This document shows, one piece after another, positions 8,290 through 17,777 of a DNA stretch of 64,000 nucleotides. Location: positions 62,001-126,000 of the forward strand of contig NZ_JADPKY010000033.1 in NCBI RefSeq assembly GCF_023074185.1, written 5' to 3'. The translations under genes and the position numbers were made by a program. The stretch's first letter is position 1; every line of letters starts with the position of its first letter. Under the pieces are notes generated by a model. That model searched no databases. It worked only from the letters and a program-made list of their open reading frames with translations, and was not told where the DNA came from. Source of the DNA: Bradyrhizobium sp. 132. Its GTDB lineage: Bacteria; Pseudomonadota; Alphaproteobacteria; Rhizobiales; Xanthobacteraceae.

Positions 8290-9711
8290 ATGTCGCCTGC
8301 TCCCATCGAGCATGCCGACGGCCTGCCGCAGCCGCAGCGCAACCAGGCGGTGCTGACGATTGCGCTCGGCATCATCATGGCGGTCGTCGACAGCGCCATC
8401 GCCAACGTCGCGCTGCCGACGATCGCGGCCGACCTCGACGCAAGCCCGGCCTTCTCGATCTGGATTGTCAACGGCTACCAACTCGCGATCACGATCTCGC
8501 TGCTGCCATTGGCTTCGCTCGGCGAGATCGTCGGTTATCGCCGCGTCTATCTGGTGGGGCTGGTGCTGTTCACGCTCGCGTCGGCCTTCTGCGCGCTGGC
8601 GCACACGCTGCCGCTCCTCACGATTGCACGCATCGTGCAGGGGTTCGGCGCGGCCGGCATCATGAGCGTCAACGCGGCGCTGGTGCGCTTCACCTACCCG
8701 CGCAGCCAACTCGGCCGCGGCATCGGGCTCAACGCCCTCGTCGTCGCCTTCTCGGCCGCGGTCGGCCCGACGCTCGCCGCCGGCATCCTAGCGTTCGGCA
8801 GCTGGCCCTGGCTGTTCGCCATCAACGTCCCGCTCGGCCTGGTGACACTCGTCTTCGGCCTGCGTAGCCTGCCTCACACCAAGGCTGCGAGCCACTCCTT
8901 CGACTGGCAGAGCGCGGGGCTCTCCGCGATCACCTTCGGCGTCGGCATCGCGGCCGTCGACAGCGTCGGTCATGGCGAGGCCGCCATCACCTGCCTCGTG
9001 CAGTTTGGCATCGCCATCGTCGCCGGCGCGCTGCTGATCTACCGCGAAACCCACGTGGCTTCGCCGCTGCTGCCGGTCGACCTGTTGCGCATCCCGGTGT
9101 TCGCGCTGTCAATTGCGACCTCGATCGCCTCGTTCTGCGGGCAGATGCTGGCCTTCGTTGCGATCCCGTTCTACCTCCAGAGCCGCTTCGGCTATTCGGC
9201 CGTGCATATGGGCCTCCTGATCACGCCATGGCCGATCGCTGTGGCGTTCGCGGCGCCGCTGGCCGGCCGCCTGGTCGAGCATTATCCGGCGGGCTTGCTC
9301 GGCGGCATCGGGCTCACGCTGTTTGCGTGCGGCCTCGGCACGCTCGCCTTCCTGCCGGCGACGCCTACACCGCTCGACGTGATCTGGCGGATGGCGCTCG
9401 CCGGTGCCGGCTTTGGCCTGTTCCAGACCCCCAACAACCGCACCATGATCGCCGCCGCCCCGCGCGAGCGCGCCGGCGGCGCGAGCGGCATGCTGGGCAC
9501 GGCGCGGCTGCTCGGCCAGACCACTGGCGCGGCGCTGGTCGCGCTGTTCCTCGGTCGCTATCCGATCGAAGGAACCAGGATCGCACTGCTCACCGGCGTC
9601 GGCTTCGCGCTCTGCGGAGCCATGCTAAGCATGTTGCGGCTGTCGCCCGCGGGCGCGCGCGGTGCCGAGCATGTCCGCGTGCAGGACGATCAGCGTCTGC
9701 GCGGCGATTAG
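8290..9711 (+). CDS. MFS drug/multidrug exporter, DHA2 (EmrB/QacA) type
   Basis: Inner-membrane proton antiporter of 473 residues with about 14 hydrophobic segments. The first helix carries MAVVDSAIANVALPTIA, the D1 motif of the 14-TM DHA2 family; IARIVQGFGAAGIMSVNAAL and the RGIGLNALVVAFSAAVGP stretch match motifs B and C. ATG 8290 places a short polar N-terminus before helix 1; the frame is open further upstream but without homology. No periplasmic adaptor gene neighbours it. Substrate unknown. Confidence 0.88.
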   Translation: MSPAPIEHADGLPQPQRNQAVLTIALGIIMAVVDSAIANVALPTIAADLDASPAFSIWIVNGYQLAITISLLPLASLGEIVGYRRVYLVGLVLFTLASAFCALAHTLPLLTIARIVQGFGAAGIMSVNAALVRFTYPRSQLGRGIGLNALVVAFSAAVGPTLAAGILAFGSWPWLFAINVPLGLVTLVFGLRSLPHTKAASHSFDWQSAGLSAITFGVGIAAVDSVGHGEAAITCLVQFGIAIVAGALLIYRETHVASPLLPVDLLRIPVFALSIATSIASFCGQMLAFVAIPFYLQSRFGYSAVHMGLLITPWPIAVAFAAPLAGRLVEHYPAGLLGGIGLTLFACGLGTLAFLPATPTPLDVIWRMALAGAGFGLFQTPNNRTMIAAAPRERAGGASGMLGTARLLGQTTGAALVALFLGRYPIEGTRIALLTGVGFALCGAMLSMLRLSPAGARGAEHVRVQDDQRLRGD

Positions 9712-9920
9712 CGGGCCTCTCTCCGACTCAAAACGTCGCAGCGGGAGTCGCCGGAGAGGCGCAAAAGGTGGTCGCGGGGCCTTCGAAGAGACCCAAGGCG
9801 AAACCGAGGGCCGGGCCCGCTCCTACCGCTGCGGCTGCGCCGCCAGCGGAAGTAAAGTAAGCTTCGTCTCTCACGAGGGCATCGGCGCCCCCTACCTAAG
9901 GAAGTGTGGCCCTCCAAATA

Positions 9921-9948
9921 AAAAGGCCGGCTCTTCAGCCGGCCTTTT
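9921..9948. terminator. Bidirectional terminator between the MFS gene and clpA
   Basis: 12-bp perfect stem AAAAGGCCGGCT/AGCCGGCCTTTT with a 4-nt loop. It has A-runs on one side and T-runs on the other, so it can end both the MFS transcript and the convergent clpA transcript. Confidence 0.88.
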
Positions 9949-9966
9949 CAATTCATTGCGCGCAGA

Positions 9967-12363
9967 TCAAGCTTTGACCAGCGGACCCTTGGTCGGCCCT
10001 TTCGAACCGCCCGGCTTGGACTTGCCCGGCGGGCGTTTGCGGGCGCCCGGGAGCTTCTCCTGCTTCGGCGTAACCGGACCCTCGACGAACTCGAAGCCGA
10101 TCTTGTCCTTGGTCTCGTCGGCCTCGTCTTTGACGAGGACGACGCGGACGTGGCCGCCGCCCTTCAGCTTGCCGAACAGCACCTCGTCTGCCAGCGGCTT
10201 CTTGATGTGCTCCTGGATCACGCGAGCCATGGGACGTGCGCCCATCTGCTCGTCGTAACCATGCTTCACCAGCCAGGTCTTGGCGGGTTCGGACAACTCG
10301 ATGGTGACGTCGCGATCGCCGAGTTGCGCTTCGAGCTGAAGCACGAACTTCTCGACCACCGTGCCGATCACCTCGACGCTGAGATGGCTGAACGAGACGA
10401 CGGCATCGAGACGGTTGCGGAATTCCGGTGCGAACTGCCGGTTGATCGCCTCGTGGTCGTCGCCTTCACGCTTCGAGCGCGTGAAGCCGAACGCCTGCTT
10501 GGCGAGATCGGACGCGCCGGCATTCGTGGTCATGATCAGGATCACGTTGCGGAAGTTGACCTGCTTGCCGTTGTGGTCCGTGAGCCGGCCGTGGTCCATG
10601 ATCTGGAGCAGCACATTGTAGAGATCAGGATGCGCCTTCTCGATTTCGTCGAGCAGCACCACGCAATGCGGATGCTGGTCGACGCCGTCGGTAAGCAGGC
10701 CACCCTGGTCGAACCCGACATAGCCGGGAGGCGCGCCGATCAGGCGCGACACGGTGTGTCGCTCCATGTATTCGGACATGTCGAAGCGCAGCAGCTCGAC
10801 GCCGAGTGACGCCGCGAGTTGCTTTGCGACCTCGGTCTTGCCGACGCCGGTGGGGCCCGAGAACAAATAGCAGCCGATCGGCTTCTCCGGCTCGCGCAGG
10901 CCGGCACGCGCCAGCTTGATCGAAGCGGCGAGCGACTCGATCGCCTTGTCCTGACCGAACACGGTGCGCTTCAGGGTCTGCTCGAGGTGCTTGAGCACCT
11001 CGGCGTCGTCCTTTGACACGCTCTTCGGCGGGATCCGCGCCATCGAGGCGATCGTGGTCTCGATCTCCTTGATGCCGATGGTCTTCTTGCGCTTGTTCTC
11101 GGCGACCAGCATCTGCGCCGCACCGGATTCGTCGATCACGTCGATCGCCTTGTCCGGCAGCTTGCGGTCGTGGATGTAGCGCGAGGAGAGCTGCACCGCG
11201 GCCTCGATCGCCTCATTGGTGTATTTCAGCCGGTGGTAGTCCTCGAAGTAAGGCTTTAGCCCCTTGAGGATCGCGATCGCGTCCTCGACCGTCGGCTCGT
11301 TGATGTCGATCTTCTGGAAGCGCCGCACCAGGGCACGGTCCTTCTCGAAGTGCTGGCGATATTCCTTGTAGGTGGTCGAGCCCATGCAGCGGATGGTGCC
11401 CGAGGCAAGCGCCGGCTTGAGCAGGTTCGAGGCGTCCATCGCTCCGCCCGACGTCGCGCCCGCACCAATCACGGTGTGGATCTCGTCGATGAACAGGATG
11501 GCGTTGGGATGCGCCTCGAGCTCCTTCAGCACCTGCTTCAGGCGCTCTTCGAAGTCGCCGCGATAACGCGTGCCGGCAAGCAGCGTGCCCATGTCGAGCG
11601 AGAACACGGTCGCAGCGGCCAGAACTTCCGGCACCTCGCTGTCGACGATGCGCTTGGCAAGGCCTTCCGCGATCGCGGTCTTGCCGACACCGGCCTCGCC
11701 CACGAACAGCGGATTGTTCTTCTGCCGGCGGCACAGCACCTGGATCGCGCGGTTGATCTCGGAATTGCGTCCGATCACCGGATCGATCTTGCCGTCGCGC
11801 GCCTTCTTGTTGAGGTTGACGCAATAGGTCTCGAGCGCCTCGCCCTTCTTCTTGGCGTCGTCGCTGCTCTTGGTCTCGGTCTCCTCGTCGACACCGCGCA
11901 CGGGGCGCGCCTCGGAGACGCCCGGCCGCTTGGCGATGCCGTGGCTGATGTAGTTGACGGCGTCGTAGCGCGTCATGTCCTGCTCCTGCAGGAAATACGC
12001 GGCATGACTCTCGCGCTCGGCGAAGATCGCGATCAGCACGTTGGCGCCGGTCACCTCTTCGCGGCCGGACGACTGCACGTGGATCACCGCGCGCTGGATC
12101 ACGCGCTGGAAGCCGGCAGTCGGCTTGGCGTCGTCGGCGCCGTCCGTCACCAGATTCTCGAATTCGGTCTCAAGATAATTGACGAGGCTCGTGCGGAGCT
12201 TGTCGAGGTCGACGCTACAGGCGCGCATGACGGCGGCTGCATCGGAGTCGTCGATCAGGGAGAGCAAAAGATGCTCGAGCGTCGCGTATTGGTGATGACG
12301 CTCGTTTGCGATCGCCAGTGCACGATGCAGGGATTGTTCAAGGCTTTGGGAAAAAGTCGGCAT
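9967..12363 (-). CDS. clpA: ATP-dependent Clp protease ATP-binding subunit ClpA
   Basis: AAA+ unfoldase that feeds substrates to ClpP. 798 residues, slightly longer than E. coli ClpA because of a basic Pro/Lys/Gly-rich tail. Domains in order: Clp_N repeats (1-140); first AAA+ module with Walker [10 protein letters not shown] and Walker [10 protein letters not shown]; second module with Walker [13 protein letters not shown] and [12 protein letters not shown]-terminal D2-small domain. The ClpP-docking loop appears as AFGFTRS where E. coli has the IGL tripeptide. The adaptor gene clpS lies upstream on the same strand across a 286-bp gap. Confidence 0.97.
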   Translation of the reverse strand: MPTFSQSLEQSLHRALAIANERHHQYATLEHLLLSLIDDSDAAAVMRACSVDLDKLRTSLVNYLETEFENLVTDGADDAKPTAGFQRVIQRAVIHVQSSGREEVTGANVLIAIFAERESHAAYFLQEQDMTRYDAVNYISHGIAKRPGVSEARPVRGVDEETETKSSDDAKKKGEALETYCVNLNKKARDGKIDPVIGRNSEINRAIQVLCRRQKNNPLFVGEAGVGKTAIAEGLAKRIVDSEVPEVLAAATVFSLDMGTLLAGTRYRGDFEERLKQVLKELEAHPNAILFIDEIHTVIGAGATSGGAMDASNLLKPALASGTIRCMGSTTYKEYRQHFEKDRALVRRFQKIDINEPTVEDAIAILKGLKPYFEDYHRLKYTNEAIEAAVQLSSRYIHDRKLPDKAIDVIDESGAAQMLVAENKRKKTIGIKEIETTIASMARIPPKSVSKDDAEVLKHLEQTLKRTVFGQDKAIESLAASIKLARAGLREPEKPIGCYLFSGPTGVGKTEVAKQLAASLGVELLRFDMSEYMERHTVSRLIGAPPGYVGFDQGGLLTDGVDQHPHCVVLLDEIEKAHPDLYNVLLQIMDHGRLTDHNGKQVNFRNVILIMTTNAGASDLAKQAFGFTRSKREGDDHEAINRQFAPEFRNRLDAVVSFSHLSVEVIGTVVEKFVLQLEAQLGDRDVTIELSEPAKTWLVKHGYDEQMGARPMARVIQEHIKKPLADEVLFGKLKGGGHVRVVLVKDEADETKDKIGFEFVEGPVTPKQEKLPGARKRPPGKSKPGGSKGPTKGPLVKA

Positions 12364-12649
12364 TCGCGTCCTCTATGGCCCCCACCATCATGATCGTCAT
12401 CGACCGGTCAGGCAACAACAACCTTTGTCACATATAGGTATATAAGATCGCGGCGAAAGGCCGGTTCCGCGACTCAGGCGGCTGCACAGCTGCGGTACTT
12501 TTTGATGCAAAACCCGTTCCGGTTCGGGCGCGATCGGCGCCGGTGCAGAATTCCGTAGTTTTGCCCGCAACGAACATCGCGCGCAGACCTCACGCGACGA
12601 TCACACTGCGACATGCACAAGAGCCGGCCTCGAACGCGCCGTAGGTGTC
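12364..12649. other. clpS-clpA intergenic region
   Basis: 286 bp between the clpS stop and clpA start. It holds an AT-rich patch around 12428-12445 (ACATATAGGTATATAAG) that may be part of a clpA promoter on the minus strand. No terminator hairpin with a U-tract and no small coding frame were seen, so co-transcription with clpS plus an internal promoter is the simplest reading. Confidence 0.4.
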
Positions 12650-12982
12650 TTACTTCTTTTCCATCACGCATTGCAGCGGATGCTGGTGCTTGCGGGCGAA
12701 ATCCATCACCTGCGTCACCTTGGTCTCGGCGATCTCGTAAGTGAACACGCCGCACTCCCCGATCCCATGATGATGGACGTGCAGCATGATCTTGGTCGCG
12801 GCCTCGGCATCCTTCTGGAAGAATTTCTCCAGCACGTGAACGACGAATTCCATCGGCGTGTAATCGTCGTTCAGGATCAGCACGCGGTACAGGTTCGGCC
12901 GCTTGGTCTTGGGTTTGACCTTGGTGATGACGGACGTGTTTGGCGCGGAGGGACCGCCGGGACGGTTCTCGTCGTTGCTCAT
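12650..12982 (-). CDS. clpS: ATP-dependent Clp protease adaptor ClpS
   Basis: Adaptor that delivers N-end-rule substrates to ClpA. 110 residues from ATG 12982 ([10 protein letters not shown]). The core has [20 protein letters not shown], where the Asn-Asp and Met line the N-degron pocket, then [19 protein letters not shown] and a C-terminal [15 protein letters not shown]. The flexible Pro-rich N-terminus is typical. Positioned upstream of clpA on the same strand, as in many proteobacteria. Confidence 0.96.
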   Translation of the reverse strand: MSNDENRPGGPSAPNTSVITKVKPKTKRPNLYRVLILNDDYTPMEFVVHVLEKFFQKDAEAATKIMLHVHHHGIGECGVFTYEIAETKVTQVMDFARKHQHPLQCVMEKK

Positions 12983-13460
12983 CCGGGGAGCGTGGGCGGC
13001 GGCGGACAATTCTGGTCTGGAAGACAATTGCGGCATGGCTCAGGCGTTCAAATTCCCCACGGAAGCGTATGACGGTTCACCGCGCAGCCCCGTCTTCGGA
13101 GCTTCGCACAGGCGCGCCGCCTTGTTGGATCGCCGCTTTCAACCGATCCGGTCCAAACCAGATCGGCTTCAGCGAATATGGGCCTGCCCCCGGCTCGCCG
13201 CAAGCATGCGACGGATCGGCCGATGCGGCCGCGGCGGTCCCGATTCCCGGTCGGAGCGATCCTCGGCAAGGTTAATCAATCCGGACCGATTTGACAAAAA
13301 CTTCCGCCCGCCCGTTTAGAAGATGTTGACCAGGAACCCGGCCGTTGACGCCGCTGCGACGGTTTCGCGCGGGATACTCCGGTTTTCTACGGTTGAATTT
13401 ACCGGGCGTTCAATGGCGTGGCGCGAAAACCGGCAAAGTCAAAGATTTTCGGGGATCGCC
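12983..13460. other. Intergenic region upstream of the Tad-like gene
   Basis: 478 bp between divergent clpS and the Tad-like gene. No frame here looks coding by composition or homology. It contains the promoters of both genes; one candidate for the plus strand is listed separately. Confidence 0.45.
13291..13319 (+). promoter_or_regulatory. Candidate sigma70-type promoter
   Basis: TTGACA at 13291-13296, a 17-bp spacer, and GTTTAG at 13314-13319. The -35 is perfect but the -10 is weak. It lies 142 bp before the ATG of the Tad-like protein, so it is only a candidate. Confidence 0.3.
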
Positions 13461-14813
13461 ATGTCTCGCCTGCCCCTCGTCAGCCGTATCGGTCGACAGC
13501 TCGCCCGGTTCGGAGCGGCCGAACAAGGCAATATCGCCGTGATCTTCGCCATCGCGCTGCTCCCGGTTTTGACCTTCGTCGGAGCTGCGGTCGATTACAG
13601 CCGCGCGGTCCAGGCCCGTTCCGCGATGCAGTCGGCCCTCGATTCCACTGCACTGATGGTCTCCAAGGATCTGTCGTCCGGCACCATCACGACGTCGCAA
13701 ATCAGCACCAAGGCGCAGGACTATTTCAAGGCCCTGTTCACCGCCACCAACACCCTGCCGTCAGTCACCGTCGCGGCCACTTACACCGCGAGCACCAGCA
13801 TGGGCTCCACGATCCAGGTCACCGGCACCGGCAGTTACACGACCACCTTCATGAAGGTCGCCGGCTTCCCGACGCTCGACGTCGGCGCCAATTCCACCAG
13901 CGCCTGGGGCCTGGTGCGCATGCGCGTGGCCTTGGTGCTCGACAACACCGGTTCGATGGCGCAGGACGGCAAGATGGCGGCGATGCAGACCGCCGCGAAG
14001 AGCCTGGTCGATCAGCTCAGCGCGCTCGCCAAGACCAGCGGCGACGTCTACATCTCGGTCGTTCCGTTTGCCAAGGACGTCAACGTCGGCAACAGCAATT
14101 CCAGCAAGTACTGGATTGATTTCAGCGATTGGGACGCGGCGAACGGCAGCTGGAGCTGCACGTCAGGCAGCAACAACAACTGCAACAATTGGAAGTGGAC
14201 ACCGGCCAACCATAATGCCTGGACAGGGTGCGTGGTCGACCGCGACCAGGATTACGACATCAAGAACACGACGCCCACGAGCGGCAATGTGGGGACGCTG
14301 TTCCCGGCCGAACAATACTCCTACTGCAACACAGGCAGTTCGTCCTATCTGCAGCCGATCATGCCGCTGAGCTACGACTGGAGTTCGCTCAAGGGCCGCA
14401 TCGACGACATGAAGCCCACCGGTAACACCAACCAGGGCATTGGCCTTGCCTGGGGCTGGATGACGCTGTCGACCGGCGATCCCATGAACGCGCCGGCCAA
14501 GGACACCAACTACACCTACAAGGACGCGATCGTGATCCTTTCCGACGGTCTGAATACGCAGAACCGCTGGTACAGCAGCGCTTCGCAGATCGACACGCGG
14601 CAGAAGAAGCTGTGCGACAACGCCAAGGCTCAGCCCAGCAACATCACGATCTATACGGTGCAGGTGAACACCGGCAGCGACCCGACCTCCAGCGTGCTGC
14701 AATATTGCGCGAGCGGCACCGACAAGTTCTATCTGGTAACGAAGGCAGATCAGACCGTCTCGGTGTTCAAGGACATCGGGACGTCGCTGTCGAAGCTGCG
14801 CGTGGCGCGCTAA
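13461..14813 (+). CDS. TadG-like pilus-assembly protein with von Willebrand A domain
   Basis: 450 residues. A basic start is followed by a TadE/TadG-type membrane helix (GNIAVIFAIALLPVLTFVGA) and VDYSRAVQARSAMQSALDSTAL, a hallmark of Flp-pilus minor components. A vWA domain follows, with the MIDAS-like LVLDNTGSM and a distal IVILSDGLNT. The domain is interrupted by a long Ser/Asn/Trp/Cys-rich insert, as in many alphaproteobacterial TadG proteins. It stands alone here, without other tad genes, so a role in pili or in an independent envelope complex is uncertain. ATG 13461 follows CGGGGA. Confidence 0.85.
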   Translation: MSRLPLVSRIGRQLARFGAAEQGNIAVIFAIALLPVLTFVGAAVDYSRAVQARSAMQSALDSTALMVSKDLSSGTITTSQISTKAQDYFKALFTATNTLPSVTVAATYTASTSMGSTIQVTGTGSYTTTFMKVAGFPTLDVGANSTSAWGLVRMRVALVLDNTGSMAQDGKMAAMQTAAKSLVDQLSALAKTSGDVYISVVPFAKDVNVGNSNSSKYWIDFSDWDAANGSWSCTSGSNNNCNNWKWTPANHNAWTGCVVDRDQDYDIKNTTPTSGNVGTLFPAEQYSYCNTGSSSYLQPIMPLSYDWSSLKGRIDDMKPTGNTNQGIGLAWGWMTLSTGDPMNAPAKDTNYTYKDAIVILSDGLNTQNRWYSSASQIDTRQKKLCDNAKAQPSNITIYTVQVNTGSDPTSSVLQYCASGTDKFYLVTKADQTVSVFKDIGTSLSKLRVAR

Positions 14814-14834
14814 GACCGACCCGCCGCGACACAA

Positions 14835-14863
14835 AAAAGCCCGGCTGCTTCAGCCGGGCTTTT
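14835..14863. terminator. Bidirectional terminator between the Tad-like and phasin genes
   Basis: 13-bp perfect stem AAAAGCCCGGCTG/CAGCCGGGCTTTT with a 3-nt CTT loop. It is flanked by A- and T-runs and serves both convergent genes. Confidence 0.9.
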
Positions 14864-14886
14864 GATTCCAGGATGCCCAGGAAACG

Positions 14887-15225
14887 TTAGTTGGCGGCCG
14901 GCGTGAACTTCGACACGATGGTCTCGACCGGCTTGAACGCCTGCTTGGCGAGATCGCTGTAGAGGCCGGCGATCTTCTGCGATTCCGCGACGAAGGTCTC
15001 GTAGGCGGAACGGGCGAAATCGGTCTGCGCTTCGACGGCCTTGTCCAGCGACTTCACACCGGAAAGCTTCTCGACGAAGGACTTGGTGTCTTCGAACGAC
15101 TTCTTGGTGTAGTCGCCATAGGCGCTGGCGATCGCCTGAAGGCCGTGCTGCATCGAGGTCGCGGAGGCGACGTACTGCTCGAAGTGCTCTTTCCCGTAGC
15201 CCTGAAAGTCTTCAACCTTGAACAT
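14887..15225 (-). CDS. Phasin
   Basis: Amphipathic all-helical protein of 112 residues that coats polyhydroxyalkanoate granules. It begins MFKVEDFQGYGKEHFEQYVA and shows the phasin_2 pattern of Tyr/Phe/Lys-rich helices (DYTKKSFEDTKSFVEKL, AYETFVAESQKIAGLYSDLAKQ). No signal peptide or membrane helix. AAAAGGATT upstream is the ribosome site. The upstream region holds two TGC-N3-GCA palindromes, consistent with repression by a PhaR-type regulator (inference). Confidence 0.92.
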   Translation of the reverse strand: MFKVEDFQGYGKEHFEQYVASATSMQHGLQAIASAYGDYTKKSFEDTKSFVEKLSGVKSLDKAVEAQTDFARSAYETFVAESQKIAGLYSDLAKQAFKPVETIVSKFTPAAN

Positions 15226-15286
15226 TCGGAATCCTTTTCCCTAGCTCTCGTCGGAAGCCCCGGCTCCCTGACTCTGCTCACAATTA

Positions 15287-15330
15287 GTGCAACGCACAAA
15301 AAAGTCAAGAATCTTGTGCAACGCACAAAA
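15287..15330 (-). promoter_or_regulatory. Tandem TGC-N3-GCA operators upstream of the phasin gene
   Basis: GTGCAACGCACAAAA occurs twice, at 15287-15301 and 15316-15330, 29 bp apart. Each copy contains a GTGC-AAC-GCAC dyad; the second extends to TTGTGC-AAC-GCACAA. They lie 62-105 bp before the phasin ATG. PhaR-family regulators of PHB genes bind TGC-rich inverted repeats of this form (established for relatives), so these are probable PhaR operators. Confidence 0.68.
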
Positions 15331-15612
15331 ATGCATGCAAACTCGCGGAGATTCCCGGGGGGTCCCGCAATGGTTCCTTAAGCTTTTGGAAACCGCGGCC
15401 CCGTACTTTGATTCCCTGGACGTCTTCAACTTCCGCAAGCGGCCGAAAGCCGTTGAAGAACATCACCTTAGCCAGAATAGCGGCTCAGGCCCAACCTCCC
15501 CCGCGGCGAACACCTGTGGAGGAGCAGCCTGAGCAGGTAATGATCCCGGATCTCATGGGCACAATTTCGCCTCACGAGCCGGTGATCAAGTCAGAAACGG
15601 GGACGGGGTTTC

Positions 15613-17460
15613 ATGCTTCGTAAAAACTTGTCTTCCTCGCGCTTGGCGCGGATTGGCGTTTTCGGGCTTCTTACGGTCACCACCGCAGTCATCTTCACCA
15701 CCGATGCTGCCGAGGCGCGACGCCATCGGCGCCATTACGCGCAGCATCGCGTGCAGCGCGATGTGTCCGAGAGTTCCAGCCCGAAATTCGCGTCGATCAT
15801 CGTCGACGGCAATTCCGGCTCCGTGCTCCAGGCAACGAGCCCCGACGGGATCCGCCATCCGGCCTCACTGACCAAGATCATGACGCTCTATCTACTGTTC
15901 GAGCGTCTCGAGTCCGGCAAGATGAAGCTCGACACCGAGATGCCGGTGTCGCAGCACGCCGCCGATCAGGATCCGACCAAGCTGAACCTGCGTGCCGGCC
16001 AGACCATTCGTGTCGAGGACGCTATCAAGGGTCTCGTTACCCGCTCGGCCAACGACGCAGCCGTGGTGATCGCGGAAGCGATCGGCGGCGACGAGGACGA
16101 CTTCGCCCAGATGATGACGCGCAAGGCGCGCTCGCTCGGCATGTCCAGGACGGTCTACCGCAACGCCAACGGCCTTCCCAACGACGAGCAGGTCACGACC
16201 GCGCGCGACCAGGCCACGCTCGGCCGCGCCATCCAGGAGCGCTTCCCGCGCTACTATCGCTATTTTGCGACCTCGACGTTCACCTGGCACGGACAGTCGA
16301 TCCGGAACCACAATCATCTGCTCGGTAGTGTCGAGGGCGTGGACGGCATCAAGACCGGCTACACCCGCGCCTCCGGCTTCAATCTCGTGACCTCGATGCG
16401 CCGCGGCAACCGCCACCTGATCGGCGTGGTGCTGGGCGGCCGCAGCGGCGGCTCGCGCGATGCCATCATGCGCAACCTGCTCGCAGAGAACCTCGATAAG
16501 GGCGCGACCACCCACACCGTCGTCGCGGTCACCGAGCGCAATGGATCTGACGCCGCTGTCGAGGTCGCCGATGCGTCGGATACCCCGGCCCGCTCCGTTC
16601 CGCAGGTTCAGGCCGCCGCCGCTCCTGCCCCCGAAACAGCCTCGCAGCGTCTCGCCTCGCGCCTGTCGGCGCTTGCTGCTGCGACCGCCGCGATGCCGCC
16701 GGCTCAGCCCAGATCTGAATCCAGCAAGCCTGAAGTTCGGCCGACTGAATCCAAGATCGAGCCCGCGCCGCTCACCAATGGCGTGATCTCGAGCCAGCCG
16801 CTCTCCCTCATCCCCGGTTCGTCCGAGCCGATGAAGCCGGTCCGGGTCAAGACTGTCCAGGTCAAGGCCGGCACCGTGAAGGTCGCCTCCGCCGCCCCGG
16901 CTCAGGTCGCACCGCAGGTCACGAGCACGATCGCGGCCCGCTCCGACGTCGCCGAAACCTCGAGCGCCGTCGTCGCCCGGGCAGACCTCATCAACAAGCG
17001 TGAGGTCGTCAGCCAACCGGAAGCTCCGAGGGCCGAGCTCGCCCGTACCGAGCTGCCGCGGCAGCCGGCGGGCTTCGGCACCGGCAATGGCATCCTCGGC
17101 GTATTGCCGGCCGCAACCGCCGCCGCGCCCGCTCCGGCCGTCGCGAGGCTCGCTTCAGCCGAGCCGACGCTGCAGCCGATCCAGATGAGCGCCACCACCA
17201 GGCCGGCCGTCACCCATAGCGGCTGGATCGTCCAGGTCGGCGCGCTCGAGAGCGAGAACGAAGCCCAGCAGCGCATCGACGCGGCGCGCAGCTCGGCCCG
17301 CGGCCTGCTCAGCAAGGCCGACCCGTTCACCGAGGTCGTCGCGAAAGACAATCGCAAGCTCTACCGCGCCCGCTTCGCCGGGCTCGAGCGCGACCAGGCC
17401 GAAGCCGTCTGCCGCACCCTGAAGCGCGCCGATATCTCCTGCATCACCGTCCGCAACTGA
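15613..17460 (+). CDS. D-alanyl-D-alanine carboxypeptidase with C-terminal SPOR domain
   Basis: Low-molecular-weight penicillin-binding protein of 615 residues that trims peptidoglycan pentapeptides. A Sec signal (FGLLTVTTAVIFTTDAAEA) precedes the peptidase domain. All three active-site motifs are present: SxxK in HPASLTKIM, SxN in TRSANDAAV and KTG in GIKTGYTRASGF. A long Ala/Pro-rich linker (about 310-530) leads to a SPOR domain (HSGWIVQVGALES to the C-terminus), which would target denuded glycan at the division site. This domain combination is typical of Rhizobiales. Confidence 0.94.
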   Translation: MLRKNLSSSRLARIGVFGLLTVTTAVIFTTDAAEARRHRRHYAQHRVQRDVSESSSPKFASIIVDGNSGSVLQATSPDGIRHPASLTKIMTLYLLFERLESGKMKLDTEMPVSQHAADQDPTKLNLRAGQTIRVEDAIKGLVTRSANDAAVVIAEAIGGDEDDFAQMMTRKARSLGMSRTVYRNANGLPNDEQVTTARDQATLGRAIQERFPRYYRYFATSTFTWHGQSIRNHNHLLGSVEGVDGIKTGYTRASGFNLVTSMRRGNRHLIGVVLGGRSGGSRDAIMRNLLAENLDKGATTHTVVAVTERNGSDAAVEVADASDTPARSVPQVQAAAAPAPETASQRLASRLSALAAATAAMPPAQPRSESSKPEVRPTESKIEPAPLTNGVISSQPLSLIPGSSEPMKPVRVKTVQVKAGTVKVASAAPAQVAPQVTSTIAARSDVAETSSAVVARADLINKREVVSQPEAPRAELARTELPRQPAGFGTGNGILGVLPAATAAAPAPAVARLASAEPTLQPIQMSATTRPAVTHSGWIVQVGALESENEAQQRIDAARSSARGLLSKADPFTEVVAKDNRKLYRARFAGLERDQAEAVCRTLKRADISCITVRN

Positions 17461-17482
17461 TCTTTCGCATCGCGCCAATCAA

Positions 17483-17511
17483 AAAATGCCCGCCCCTTGC
17501 GCGGGCATTTT
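17483..17511 (+). terminator. Rho-independent terminator
   Basis: 11-bp stem AAAATGCCCGC/GCGGGCATTTT just 22 bp after the carboxypeptidase stop, with T-rich flanks on both strands. Confidence 0.88.
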
Positions 17512-17528
17512 CATTTTCGGGATGCGGT

Positions 17529-17637
17529 GATGCCAAGACCTTTTGATGCCAAGACCTTTCGGTGCCAAGACCTTTCGATAGCAAGGCTGCGATGCCAAAG
17601 GCCCTGATGCCAGGCTGTTTGATACCGAGGCTGTTCC
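17529..17637. repeat. Seven-unit imperfect tandem repeat, about 16 bp per unit
   Basis: Units begin GATGCCAAGACCTTT: copies at 17529, 17545 and 17561 are nearly identical 16-mers; units at 17577, 17591, 17606 and 17621 are diverged (GATGCCAGGCTGTTT, GATACCGAGGCTGTT). It follows the carboxypeptidase terminator. The rest of the 317-bp gap, to 17777, shows no coding frame or other structure. Confidence 0.8.
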
Positions 17638-17777
17638 ACGACAACCTCTCGTCAAGGATTTACGGTTAAAATTTTACGCAAGGGATCGACCACGCCGACA
17701 ATGGCGGGCATCGGGGCGACGGCAAACAGAGCAAGCGGGGCTCACACGGGACGGGCGTTTGTAGCGTGGTGCCGGAG

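Noticed and set aside
9726..9860. Coding-like tail (VAGEAQKVVAGPSKRPKAK) after the MFS gene
   Set aside because: The frame has no start codon after the MFS stop and no recognised family. A relic is possible but cannot be supported.
15892..17016. 374-codon minus-strand frame opposite the D-Ala-D-Ala carboxypeptidase
   Set aside because: Antisense to SxxK, SxN and KTG motifs; Gly/Arg-rich shadow.
17529..17637. Possible CRISPR array
   Set aside because: Units are contiguous and diverging, without unique spacers, and no cas genes are near.
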